Origin: Verrucomicrobiota bacterium
GTDB lineage: Bacteria; Verrucomicrobiota; Verrucomicrobiia; Verrucomicrobiales; DEV007
DNA: 43,365 bases
Reading direction: 5' to 3'
Assembly: GCA_963205275.1 (NCBI GenBank)
Contig: CAUJIH010000078.1
Span: 1-43,365 of the forward strand
Position 1 is the first letter of the stretch, and each line of letters starts with the position of its first letter. A program made the position numbers and the translations under genes. Under the pieces are notes generated by a model. That model saw only the letters and a program-made list of their open reading frames with translations. It did no database searches and was not told where the DNA came from. This document shows positions 7,752 through 15,854 of this stretch, in pieces.

Positions 7752-9041
7752 CTATCGTCTGCGAATCAGCAGTGCCGTATCTACACCAGCGAAGCCCCGA
7801 CAGAGGATCAGGGCGATTTCCGCCTCTGACTGGACACTGTCAGATGAGATAGGCAAGGGGGTTAGATCCGTTCCCACGTTCCTGAGGGTTGCAATGCCGG
7901 GAATTACTCCATTTTTCAGCGCTTCGAGCATCATCACAGTGTCCACGATTCCGGAAGCGGCGATCAGGTGGCCGTAACACCACTTCATCGCCGTCATCGG
8001 TGGCATCCGATCTCCGAAGATACGTCGAATTCCTGCAATCTCGGTACGATCAGAGGTGCTGTTGCCGTTCCCGTGCGCACAGATGACTCCGACCTCCGAT
8101 GCCGAAATTCCTGAGGACTCCAGAGCCATCTCAATCGCCCGGCTCACTCCATTTCCATCCGAAGCGAGATCCAGGATGCCCATGGCCTCATTGCAGCATC
8201 CGAATCCAAGAAATTCTCCCAGAATCGATGCCCCTCGGGCGCGAGCTTCGCTTTCTCGCTCCAGAACCAGAGCAGCGGCCCCTTCCCCGAAGACCGTCCC
8301 ATCGCGTGCTTGGTCGAAGGGACGCGGAGCCCGTCCTGACATCAGTCCGAGCTTATGGTAATAATATACCATCTCCGGCTCCAGCGGAGTATCGTGTCCC
8401 ACTGCCGTAATGCGATCCGCCTCACCATTCCGAATGGCACAGGCAGCTTCTGCGACCGCGAGGATTCCACTCGCGCACTGGTTGGTGATACAGGCGTTGG
8501 TTCCACGATATTGGCCTCGAATCCCAACGTGGCACAGCACGTTGTTCGGCAGATTTTTTAGCAGCCACATAGGCGTAACCTGATTTCCCAGTTCACGACC
8601 AAAATGATATAGCTCCCCCTCTCCAGATGCGATGGCCTCGGTCATCAAAGGGAAGAAGTCGTAATTGCTCTGATAGTTGCCACCACCAGTACCTACCACG
8701 AGTCCCGTGCGATCATTCCACGCCCCCTGCTCACCCTCTGGGAGCGCCTCTCGATAGGCGGGTAGACCGGAATTCTCCAAAGCCTTCTCTGCTGCATAAA
8801 TGCCGAGTAAATCCGTGCGTGAAATCGTCTTGTGCAACTTCCGATCACTCACAAGCTCGCGAGGAGTGAGTGTGACCTCAGAAGCGACTTTCACCGGCCA
8901 GTGACTCGCATCAAACTGCGAAATCTGGCGCACCGCCGTCTCACCGGAATTCAGCTTTTCCCATACCTCGGGGACTGTTCCTCCGGCTCCACAGACGATA
9001 CCGCTCCCTGTAAAAACGATAGGATCTCCGGAATGACTCAT
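7752..9041 (-). CDS. Beta-ketoacyl-ACP synthase family protein, divergent FabF-like
   Basis: A 429-residue thiolase-fold condensing enzyme and last gene of the minus-strand KS-KS-hotdog operon. It keeps all four catalytic positions: C189 in TNQCASG, H323 in CAHGNGNSTSD, K353 and H358 in MKWCYGHLIAASG. It is therefore likely an active synthase and not a chain-length factor. The surroundings of the cysteine (TNQCASG instead of HTACASG) and of the first histidine (HGNGNSTSD instead of HGTSTPLND) differ from housekeeping FabF, suggesting an unusual substrate. Its start overlaps the upstream gene by 4 bp and is preceded by an excellent ribosome-binding site, GGAGGTG seven bases before ATG. The substrate is unknown. 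Confidence 0.85.
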   Translation of the reverse strand: MSHSGDPIVFTGSGIVCGAGGTVPEVWEKLNSGETAVRQISQFDASHWPVKVASEVTLTPRELVSDRKLHKTISRTDLLGIYAAEKALENSGLPAYREALPEGEQGAWNDRTGLVVGTGGGNYQSNYDFFPLMTEAIASGEGELYHFGRELGNQVTPMWLLKNLPNNVLCHVGIRGQYRGTNACITNQCASGILAVAEAACAIRNGEADRITAVGHDTPLEPEMVYYYHKLGLMSGRAPRPFDQARDGTVFGEGAAALVLERESEARARGASILGEFLGFGCCNEAMGILDLASDGNGVSRAIEMALESSGISASEVGVICAHGNGNSTSDRTEIAGIRRIFGDRMPPMTAMKWCYGHLIAASGIVDTVMMLEALKNGVIPGIATLRNVGTDLTPLPISSDSVQSEAEIALILCRGFAGVDTALLIRRR

Positions 9042-10339
9042 GCTTTCACCTCCTCGGGATTTCTAAAAACGAGTGAACTATTCGATCCGCCAAACCCGAG
9101 TGAATTCGACAGAGCAGTGCGGATTCTCTGCTTTGAAGCCTGCCCGATTACGAGATTCACGTCGCAGTCAGGATCAGGAGTTTCATAGTTCGCATTGACC
9201 GGGGCGATTCCATATCGAATGGCCAAGCAGCAAACGGCCGCCTCTACGGCTCCAGCAGCCGCGATCAGGTGCCCCATAGAGCTTTTGGTGGAACTGACAC
9301 GGACATCTCCGATGCGATCAGCAAAAACAGCTTTCAGCGCCGCGCATTCGCTTCGATCATTCATCTGCGTCGAGGTTCCGTGGGCATTCACGTAGTCAAT
9401 TTCATTTTCGGTAATTCCTGCATCAGACAGTGCTTGCCGGATGGCCTGAATCGGGCCATCCCCGTCAGGAGGCGAATCGGTGATGCGATACGCGCTGAGA
9501 GAATTTCCGTCTCCTGCCAATTCTGCGTAAATTCGGGCACCACGAGCCACGGCCCTGTCCCAGTCCTCCAGAACCAAAAATCCCGCGCCCTCACCCAATA
9601 CGAACCCGTTCCGAGTCAAATCGAAGGGGCGGCTCGCCCGCTCAGGAGTTTCGTTATCGGTGGAGAGCGCCCCCAGCAAACAGAATCCAGAAATTCCCAA
9701 AGGATTCAGCATCGAATCAAATCCACCCGTCAGCATCCAGTCACATTGCCCGCGACGCATCACTTTCAGAGCCGTGCCGATCGCCTGCCCACCTGAAGCA
9801 CAGGCAGTATGGACACTGGAGGCATACCCGCGAATCCCGAACTGCTTCGTTAGCAGCGCCTGTCCGGCATTCGCCTGCCAGCGGCAGAAAGCGAGCGGAT
9901 TCCCTGGAAAATCGTGCGAGAGCAACCCGTCCGCGTTGAACTCGCCATTCGCAGCGGCATATTGATGCACCTTTTGCAGATCTGTATAATCCACCGAGAG
10001 CATCCCGGCACCGACGGCCAGCCCCCAGCGGGTAGACGTGGATTCGGTCGGAGAGATTCCTGCATCTGCGAGAGCCTCACCCGCCGCAGCCAGTGCGAAT
10101 CGATGAGAACGCGAGGCATATTTCAACAGCTTGCGGTCCGCAATCGCCTTTTCTGGATCGAAATCCTTCACCTCGGCTCCGAAAGTCGTCGAGAATCCAC
10201 TCGCATCAAAGTTCGTGATCCGGGCAGCACCGCTCCTTCCTTCTTTCAGAGCCGCCCAGGTCGTATCCACGTCATTCCCCACGGGAGTCACCAAGCCCAA
10301 GCCCGTGATCGCAACGCGCCGTTTTTCTTTTACAGACAT
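9038..10339 (-). CDS. Beta-ketoacyl-ACP synthase II-like (FabF family)
   Basis: The 433-residue condensing enzyme joins an acyl group to malonyl-ACP. Conserved sites are C180 in HTACASGG, H320 in VNAHGTSTQMND, and K352 and H357 in TKSSMGHLIAAAGAVE, with the NSLGFGGSNSS loop near the end. It is closer to textbook FabF than the next gene but carries an insertion-like segment around residues 118-155 (LQKVHQYAAANGEF...). It sits between the double-hotdog gene (9 bases away) and the second synthase (ATGA overlap), so it probably works with them in a dedicated pathway. The absence of acpP, fabG or fabD nearby argues against it being the main housekeeping fabF. Confidence 0.88.
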   Translation of the reverse strand: MSVKEKRRVAITGLGLVTPVGNDVDTTWAALKEGRSGAARITNFDASGFSTTFGAEVKDFDPEKAIADRKLLKYASRSHRFALAAAGEALADAGISPTESTSTRWGLAVGAGMLSVDYTDLQKVHQYAAANGEFNADGLLSHDFPGNPLAFCRWQANAGQALLTKQFGIRGYASSVHTACASGGQAIGTALKVMRRGQCDWMLTGGFDSMLNPLGISGFCLLGALSTDNETPERASRPFDLTRNGFVLGEGAGFLVLEDWDRAVARGARIYAELAGDGNSLSAYRITDSPPDGDGPIQAIRQALSDAGITENEIDYVNAHGTSTQMNDRSECAALKAVFADRIGDVRVSSTKSSMGHLIAAAGAVEAAVCCLAIRYGIAPVNANYETPDPDCDVNLVIGQASKQRIRTALSNSLGFGGSNSSLVFRNPEEVKA

Positions 10340-10348
10340 ATCGTGATA

Positions 10349-11185
10349 TCAAAACTCTCGCACAAGTTCAAATCGGGCACTGCTGTTCAGACGACGCCCC
10401 TTGCGAGTGGTAACGATAACACGAAGACCGTTTTCGTCACGAAATTCTACCTTGCCATGGACTTCCAGAACATCGCCTGGGGGCATGAAGCTACGCAGCT
10501 TTACATCACTGACCGCCGCCAATCGCCAAGAATCTGCTTCTGTCCCTCCCGCTACCCTTCCCGCGAGAGTCATGGCAAAGCGGAGCTTCGCATCAATCAA
10601 GAGAGTGCCAGGAAAAACCGGATTTCGAGGAAAATGATCGCCGAAGAAAGACGCTTCCGAAGGCACGTGCAGAACTCCTGTCATCTCCTGAGTATCGGTC
10701 TCGACGAGTTCTCCGACATCCACCCTAGGTACGTCCCGAAAGGAAAAGCGATCTGCTTCCCCGTGTAAAATTCGATCATAGCGCTCCCTTACTGCGGTCG
10801 GGTCATCGAACTCTTCCATCGGCACCATGGGACCGAGTGCATCGATCAGTTCCACCACCACCCGGTCCCCTACCCTAGCGATGCCACGATAGCCGACGGC
10901 CTCCAGATCGGCTTTGACCAAAGTCGCCTCCAGATCCAGTACGTCTCCTGGCTTTACGACTTCGTGGAAAATGGCTCGTCCAGCGATTCCCGCGACCGGA
11001 CGCACGGTGAATCCCGTCGCTGCGATCGACGACCAAGCTGCGAGTTGACCGATCGCTTCCGTAACCAGAGCCGACGGAAAACTGGGAAGATCGGGGGAAA
11101 TATGATAACGCCCTGAAATTCGCTTTCCGGATTCGTCAGCAAGAATCCGATCCACGAATGAAAAAGCGCGAAAATGCTCAGACAT
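10349..11185 (-). CDS. Double-hotdog 3-hydroxyacyl-ACP dehydratase-like protein
   Basis: First gene of the ketosynthase operon; 278 residues from ATG 11185. A longer version from 11230 would add an implausible 15-residue leader. It contains two hotdog folds in tandem. The second half has the FabZ/FabA-type signature with the catalytic histidine at about 184 (FFGDHFPRNPVFPGTLLID) and an acid in LLIDA. The first half has the matching helix (SALVTEAIGQLAAW, with the glutamate) but no histidine in the loop before it. The active site may thus be built from one half only. The probable reaction is dehydration of a 3-hydroxyacyl chain made by the two synthases, but a non-catalytic or thioesterase role is possible. 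Confidence 0.75.
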   Translation of the reverse strand: MSEHFRAFSFVDRILADESGKRISGRYHISPDLPSFPSALVTEAIGQLAAWSSIAATGFTVRPVAGIAGRAIFHEVVKPGDVLDLEATLVKADLEAVGYRGIARVGDRVVVELIDALGPMVPMEEFDDPTAVRERYDRILHGEADRFSFRDVPRVDVGELVETDTQEMTGVLHVPSEASFFGDHFPRNPVFPGTLLIDAKLRFAMTLAGRVAGGTEADSWRLAAVSDVKLRSFMPPGDVLEVHGKVEFRDENGLRVIVTTRKGRRLNSSARFELVREF

Positions 11186-11301
11186 AAGAGAGAAAGGAGG
11201 GCATTTTTGCACAGCCCACCGTAGGATCAAGTCACAATCAGCAGCGACTCACAGCTCTAAAACTCGTCTCGGCAGCGACTGCATCGATTCGCTCGATGAT
11301 C

Positions 11302-11943
11302 TTACTTCTTCTCGTCAGCACCTTTTGCACTCGTCTCCTTCTGAGCTTTGTCGACCTCCTTCGACTCTGCCTTCTGCTCGGAGAATGGTACAAACTTCAG
11401 AACTGTGCCATTGATGCAATACCGCTTATCAGTCGGTGTATCGAATTTCTCCCCCTCAAAGACGTGCCCCAAGTGTCCGTCGCACACTTTGCAGCGGACT
11501 TCGGTGCGGGCGTAACCCAAGAGATAATCCGTCTGGTACTTCACATTCTTCACTTTGGACTCGTCGTAAAAAGAGGGCCATCCGCAGTGGGAACTAAACT
11601 TTTCATTTGAGGTGAATAGCTCGGCCCCACACCCCGCACAATAGTATGTCCCACCGCCTTGGGCATTGAACTGCTCATATACCTCTCCATTCGGCTTTTC
11701 AGTTCCTGCCTCGCGAAGAATCCGATATTGTTCAGGAGTAAGAATTTTTTTCCACTCCGAATCCGATCTTTTAACCGTACCAGTCGGTTGAGCGGGAGCA
11801 CCGGAGAGAGTCTCGATCACTGGTTTTGAACTCGAAGACGCCGTCTCTCCCGGTTCCGCATCATCAGCTTCGAGGAGAGTGGCTGAGCCGATGGCAATGA
11901 GAATGCTCGCAGCGCTCGCAGCGAAAATATGAGTCAAATTCAT
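11302..11943 (-). CDS. msrB: Exported peptide-methionine (R)-S-oxide reductase, MsrB
   Basis: This enzyme repairs oxidised methionine in proteins. The 213-residue protein starts with a signal peptide or anchor ([19 protein letters not shown]) and a 35-residue Ser/Thr/Pro-rich linker, so it acts outside the cytoplasm. The SelR domain spans about 60-187. Zinc is held by C102, C105 (CAGC), C151 and C154 (CKVC). The catalytic cysteine is C176 in RYCINGT, and C120 in HCGWPSF lies where some MsrBs have a resolving cysteine. The last 25 residues are a charged Glu/Lys tail not typical of the family. It is divergent from the sugar isomerase gene with about 170 bp between starts. Confidence 0.92.
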   Translation of the reverse strand: MNLTHIFAASAASILIAIGSATLLEADDAEPGETASSSSKPVIETLSGAPAQPTGTVKRSDSEWKKILTPEQYRILREAGTEKPNGEVYEQFNAQGGGTYYCAGCGAELFTSNEKFSSHCGWPSFYDESKVKNVKYQTDYLLGYARTEVRCKVCDGHLGHVFEGEKFDTPTDKRYCINGTVLKFVPFSEQKAESKEVDKAQKETSAKGADEKK

Positions 11944-12083
11944 GTTCAGAATCAGTAACGCTAGGCCTATCAGAAGCTCCGGTCAACAGGAGAACCTGCG
12001 TATGAACGTATCTCGCTGTATTACGCTTCGTACTTGCCGCTTCTTCTCATTTGTGTATTCTGGAGACCATCTTTCCATCCTTC

Positions 12084-12116
12084 GCTCAATTTTATTTGCT
12101 CAATTTTATTTGCTCA
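12084..12116 (+). repeat. 14-bp tandem repeat ending at a start codon
   Basis: The unit GCTCAATTTTATTT occurs twice in full and then starts a third time as GCTCA, whose last A is the first base of the ATG of the isomerase gene. It fills the place where a ribosome-binding site would be and contains none. It could tune transcription or translation by copy number, or be chance slippage. Confidence 0.8.
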
Positions 12117-13132
12117 TGTCCTCTCTCAAACTTCATAATGCGATGTGGCCCGGTCTCGTGGGAAAAGGCGACGGGCACGATCAGGAACCACCGATCTCTC
12201 TGGAGCGAATGCTTGACCTCACAGCCGCTGCTGAGGTGAACGGTCAGAGATTCGATGGGATCGACTACTTTCTGTTTCTTCCCCATACCGATCCCGAAGC
12301 CTCTGACGACGACTTGAGAAATATTGCCGACTCTATCGCGAGTCGTGGATTTGAGGTCGGATCGCTCGTGGCTCCGGTCTGGCCGGGGACTGTTGGCGAT
12401 TCCGCGATGGGAGATGACGCTGCACGAGCGAAATTTCTGGAGGCGGTAAAAGTTGCATGTCGAATCGCTGGAGTCTTCAACCAGCACGGGTTACGCAACC
12501 GCGGCATTATCCGGATCGACTCCGCTGAATTCGGAGTCAATCACTGGCGTGAACATCCTGAAGCGAATACGAAACGCATCGCAGAAACCTTCCGCGAAGC
12601 GGCTAGAATCGCCGCAGATCACGGTGAACGTCTCGCTGCCGAAGGCGAAATCTGCTGGGCAGGAATGCACAGTTGGCGAGACATGCTCAACTTGCTCGAA
12701 GAAGTGGGAATGCCTGAGACACTCGGCTTCCAAGCCGACCTTGCCCACACCTATCTGTATCTTCTGGGCTACAACGCCCCAGAACATGCTCTGTTACACG
12801 AGGGCTACACGACTGAGGAATTCTACGCCGCCTACGAGAAAATGACGGACCAACTCCGTCCTTGGACCATCGACTTCCACGTCGCACAGAATGACGGCAC
12901 CGTCCACGGCGCAGGCAGCCACGACAAGACGGGTAAGCATTGTCCTGCCGATGACCCGAACGGGAAGCTCGATATCGTCCGCTGTTCGCAATACTGGCTA
13001 AAAGATTACGCAGAGCGCGGCATTTCTCACATTTGTTGGGACGGCTGTATGTTCCCCAATGCCATGCTGGAGACTCCGGATACTTGGAATACCATCCTGA
13101 AGACCATGATACAGGTCCGAGATGCCGTGTGA
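12116..13132 (+). CDS. Sugar phosphate isomerase/epimerase (xylose isomerase-like TIM barrel)
   Basis: About 338 residues from ATG 12116; an in-frame upstream extension to 11942 has no domain features and overlaps the msrB start. It belongs to the AP-endonuclease-2/xylose isomerase-like barrel family. Candidate metal ligands are the glutamate in AAEGEICW, the aspartate and histidine in [11 protein letters not shown], the histidine in [10 protein letters not shown] and the aspartate in [10 protein letters not shown]. The loop [18 protein letters not shown] is a further conserved-looking patch near the active site. Members interconvert or epimerise sugars and inositols; the actual substrate cannot be told here. 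It is alone on its strand, convergent with the phosphoesterase. Confidence 0.82.
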   Translation: MSSLKLHNAMWPGLVGKGDGHDQEPPISLERMLDLTAAAEVNGQRFDGIDYFLFLPHTDPEASDDDLRNIADSIASRGFEVGSLVAPVWPGTVGDSAMGDDAARAKFLEAVKVACRIAGVFNQHGLRNRGIIRIDSAEFGVNHWREHPEANTKRIAETFREAARIAADHGERLAAEGEICWAGMHSWRDMLNLLEEVGMPETLGFQADLAHTYLYLLGYNAPEHALLHEGYTTEEFYAAYEKMTDQLRPWTIDFHVAQNDGTVHGAGSHDKTGKHCPADDPNGKLDIVRCSQYWLKDYAERGISHICWDGCMFPNAMLETPDTWNTILKTMIQVRDAV

Positions 13133-13174
13133 TCGATTCTGCGTGCAAGTCGATACTTACGCTTCAGATCGCGA

Positions 13175-14107
13175 TCAAGCCCGGATCTTCCAGTCGAAGG
13201 ACTCGTATTGCCACGAAAAGCTTCCGTCCGGGCGACACTCCACAATTCCGAACCCTTCTGGATTTCCGTAAACTGGTCCTTTCCACCACATTCCGCAGAC
13301 AGCCCCTCCCTGAATGTAGTGAATACGTCCGATCTCGATCTTTTCGAGAACGTGCCCATGCCCTGAGAGGACGAGCTTCACGTTGTGCGCCTCAAGTATC
13401 TTCCTGAACTCAAATACATTAGCGACGAGCGCCTTTCCATCCAGATGAAACCCTGGGCCTTTCAGAACCTGGTGCCAAACAGAATAAAAGGGAATGTGCG
13501 AGACGAGGATGATCGGCGTTTCCTTCCCAGTCCGCGCTAGATCCCCTTCGAGCCAAGAGAGTTGTTCATCGTCAATGCGTCCTTCATACTCACCAGTAGA
13601 GACGTTGCGTCCGATGGAATCGAGTAGCACGAAATGCCAACCTCCGTAGTCGAAACTTCGATAGGTTTTCCCCTCTCCATATCGATCCGCGAAGGCCCTC
13701 TTTCCGTAATCGTGATGATCGGAAGCAACGACGGATTTCGGAGACCAGCCCACGACATCGTGATTTCCGATCGTGTGATAACAAGGCAGGCGAAATTCCT
13801 TTAATCCCTCATCGAATAGAGACCATTCGAGACGGGATCGCTCGATCGATGCCTCCAGCCCGTCCAGAATCAGATCTCCTCCGGTGATAAGAAAGTCCGC
13901 CTCTGCTTCTGGAACTGAGGAAACGACATTCATCTTTGTCACACACTGCTTCCATCCGTCGAATCCTCCCCGTTCAGGCTGAACGTGAATGTCAGTGGCA
14001 TAAAGAAAGCGAAATGGCCTTGCTGGTGACACATTTTCAGACTTAGCAGAATGCGGCAGGCCAATAGCAGCTCCAGCAGCTAGTTCAAGAAGTGATCGAC
14101 GATTCAT
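13175..14107 (-). CDS. Tat-exported calcineurin-like metallophosphoesterase
   Basis: About 310 residues from ATG 14107 (MNRRSLLELAAGAAIGLPHS). The RRSLL pair before a hydrophobic stretch suggests export by the Tat pathway. The two-metal phosphoesterase motifs are complete and in order: ATDIHVQ (D-x-H), ITGGDLILDG (G-D), TIGNHDV (G-N-H-D), VSHIPF and LSGHGHV (G-H-x-H). It resembles the exported phosphodiesterase/purple-phosphatase-like enzymes common in Verrucomicrobiota. Its substrate, whether nucleotide, lipid head group or other phosphate ester, is not evident. The sequence upstream of the start is AT-rich and may carry its promoter. Confidence 0.88.
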   Translation of the reverse strand: MNRRSLLELAAGAAIGLPHSAKSENVSPARPFRFLYATDIHVQPERGGFDGWKQCVTKMNVVSSVPEAEADFLITGGDLILDGLEASIERSRLEWSLFDEGLKEFRLPCYHTIGNHDVVGWSPKSVVASDHHDYGKRAFADRYGEGKTYRSFDYGGWHFVLLDSIGRNVSTGEYEGRIDDEQLSWLEGDLARTGKETPIILVSHIPFYSVWHQVLKGPGFHLDGKALVANVFEFRKILEAHNVKLVLSGHGHVLEKIEIGRIHYIQGGAVCGMWWKGPVYGNPEGFGIVECRPDGSFSWQYESFDWKIRA

Positions 14108-14282
14108 CGGGAAAAAGTGTATTGCAGCACACAATCACATTTAACAGATAACTACTCAAGTAGGGGTTAAAAAATGAAAAAGCACTTGCACTATGGAAAC
14201 TATAGGGGGCAGTGACAATTCCATCATGAACTGGGTCTTGGTGGCGGTGGAGGGCAAAACCCTTGAAGCTGTTGGGCCAGAA

Positions 14283-14679
14283 GAGGTGGAATGGGGGAGG
14301 CGGACGAGTTGTGGACCTATGTAGGTAACAAAAGAGGCCTGCTGGCTGTGGCGGACTATTGATCGTGCTTCCAAGAAGGTCTATGGATGGGCGCTGAGTA
14401 ACCGTGGAACCGAAACAGTCTGGTATTGGATGCGCAACTTCCTCATGGCAAGCATATCACATCCTACACCGACTTCTGGCCTCCGACGGAATCATCTTTA
14501 AAAAGAACAGCCATCTCCAAGGCAAAGCACACACCTTCACGATAGAAAGCCACAATAACCGCTCGCGTTATTACCTAGCTCGCCGTCGCCGAAAAGCCCA
14601 CAGTTACACCAGAAAACTCCAAAACATTGCCGCCAGCATCCTCCTTTACCTCCTCAAAAACAATATCAATATCTATTGA
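14283..14679 (+). pseudogene. Decayed IS1-family transposase
   Basis: Pieces of an IS1-type transposase can be read in order across all three plus frames: ADELWTYVGNKRGLL, then WRTIDRASKKVYGWALSNRG, then HGKHITSYTDFWPP, then TFTIESHNNRSRYYLARRRR and RKLQNIAASILLYLLKNN to a stop at 14677-14679. These match the IS1 pattern (DELW.FV..K......W.AIDR......WA....; Y.TD....; IE..NN..R..LARL.RK....). The three likely catalytic acids are D in DELW, D in YTDFW and E in TIESHN. At least three frameshifts separate the pieces, so it is not functional. I could not find its inverted repeats. The stretch from 14108 to 14282 holds no other gene that I can support. Confidence 0.78.
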
Positions 14680-14700
14680 GCAATCCCCACATCGATATAA

Positions 14701-14781
14701 TACCGGCGGCGGGACTCGAACCCGCACTTCGCAAGAAACGCGATTTTGAGTCGCGCGCGTCTACCATTCCGCCACACCGGC
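14701..14781 (-). tRNA. tRNA-Leu (anticodon CAA)
   Basis: On the minus strand the sequence folds as a class II tRNA. It has an acceptor stem (GCCGGTG, with G-U at the first pair), a D-arm in GGCGGAATGGTAGACG, an anticodon stem CGCGA/TCGCG enclosing the loop CTCAAAA (anticodon CAA, reading UUG), a long variable arm (TTCTTGCGAAG) and a T-arm with GGTTCGAGTCC. The discriminator base is A, as expected for leucine. CCA is not encoded. Its 3' end lies 22 bp from the IS1 remnant. Confidence 0.95.
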
Positions 14782-14818
14782 ATTTTGAGAAGAAGATCGG
14801 CACTGTAGTGGGATGCTC

Positions 14819-14845
14819 ACCGAAAATCAAGATGAGACTTTCGGT
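14819..14845 (-). terminator. hairpin downstream of the DUF3108 gene
   Basis: ACCGAAA and TTTCGGT flank a 13-base loop 19 bases past the DUF3108 stop codon. There is no strong T-run on either strand, so it is a weak terminator candidate. Confidence 0.3.
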
Positions 14846-14863
14846 TTCTGAGAGCTTGCCCGG

Positions 14864-15730
14864 CTACTCCAGCCAGTTGAGCTTATCCAGTCGAGCGGAC
14901 ACGTAACCAAAGGCTAGTTGAGACTGTAGTTCCAGCGGAATCCGATACTCGTCATCGCTGAACCAGAGCGTCGTCTTCTTCACCTTTTCATAAGACGTGA
15001 GACTCAAATCGGCATTCAGTTTGCTGACTTTGGCATCCAGCTTGATCGCGGCATAGGTAGTGCTCTTGACCTTGTGCTTCTCCCGCCCCGTTACCGTAAA
15101 TGTAGTGAAATACGGCCGATTAAAAGGAGTCACAATCATCGAGATTGTTTCGCCCTCGTTCAGAGGCCTGCCGCGCAAATAACACGCAGAAGATAGAGCA
15201 TCATAGCCACAGTCGAAGTCAAAATTCCCGGACTTGTGATAAGTCTTTCCTTTAGAGATCGAGGTAGCGGAATAGATCTGACGCCGCTTCTCGAATTGCA
15301 CATCATAGCGATTCTCATCGCCACACTCGTTCTCGACTAGTTGAAAAGAAACTGGCCGTAGAGTCTTTTGATTCACGATGGATTGAGCCTTAAAATCATA
15401 GGGATAGAGAAAGCGAGCGAAGCCGGTGCTCTGCCCCGCAGCATCTCCCACGAACTGGCCATTCCTCTTTTCACTTGGTTTCCTGATCGAGAGTCCAACT
15501 CGTCCCGCGTTGATGCGATGATTCCAATCGAGCGTATATTCGAGACTCACCGGGCGAAAGTTTGCGTGATTCCCCGGAGCTTCACGAGTGATCTGATCCA
15601 GCCACTCAGGGGTTCGACCTTCCGTTTCATCGGCTCGACCACCGGCAAAGGGAAGTAGGGTCAATGCAGAATAACAAAGAGATCGAATCGTGTCCCGACG
15701 CGACAGAAATCTCTGAGCTTGAGAGGTCAT
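14864..15730 (-). CDS. Exported DUF3108 family protein
   Basis: The 288-residue protein has an N-terminal export signal preceded by two arginines (FLSRRDTIRSLCYSALTLLPFAGG), possibly Tat. The rest fits DUF3108: a beta-rich exported protein with LEYTLDWNHRINAGRVGLSI near the start, DALSSACYLRGRPLNEGE in the middle (the usual Y-D-x-x-S-x-Y-x-x-R segment) and a closing LWFSDDEYRIPLELQSQLAFGYVSARL (W.S.D..R.P......G). The family has no proven activity and is often encoded near envelope genes. It is divergent from the PQQ-repeat lipoprotein gene with only a short shared AT-rich promoter region, which suggests joint control. Confidence 0.8.
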   Translation of the reverse strand: MTSQAQRFLSRRDTIRSLCYSALTLLPFAGGRADETEGRTPEWLDQITREAPGNHANFRPVSLEYTLDWNHRINAGRVGLSIRKPSEKRNGQFVGDAAGQSTGFARFLYPYDFKAQSIVNQKTLRPVSFQLVENECGDENRYDVQFEKRRQIYSATSISKGKTYHKSGNFDFDCGYDALSSACYLRGRPLNEGETISMIVTPFNRPYFTTFTVTGREKHKVKSTTYAAIKLDAKVSKLNADLSLTSYEKVKKTTLWFSDDEYRIPLELQSQLAFGYVSARLDKLNWLE

Positions 15731-15793
15731 TTTATTTAAAGTGATTTATTTTATGGAAAACTTAATAAAAATAACTCTCCTATCATATCTTTC

Positions 15794-15830
15794 AACCAAA
15801 AGATTCTTTCAGAAAGATTGGTTTTCTTTT
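15794..15830 (+). promoter_or_regulatory. imperfect hairpin with T-rich tail in the leader of the PQQ-repeat gene
   Basis: AACCAA...TCTTTC and GAAAGA-TTGGTT form an imperfect inverted repeat at 15794-15823, followed directly by TTCTTTT. If translation begins at GTG 15855, this terminator-like structure sits in the untranslated leader and could attenuate transcription. If translation begins upstream at 15741 or 15753 it would be coding. Confidence 0.35.
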
Positions 15831-15854
15831 TCGTGCTTTCGTTCACCTTTTTTT

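Noticed and set aside
9914..10768. 284-residue plus-strand frame opposite the ketosynthase and hotdog genes
   Set aside because: It spans the junction of two clear genes and has an Arg/Ser/Pro-rich composition typical of an antisense shadow.
14404..14679. 91-residue open frame as a stand-alone gene
   Set aside because: It is only the last intact frame of the frameshifted IS1-family transposase.
14676..14906. Plus-strand open frame starting in the IS1 remnant and crossing the tRNA
   Set aside because: It reads through tRNA-Leu in antisense (IPAAGLEPALRKKRDFESRA), a well-known false gene pattern.
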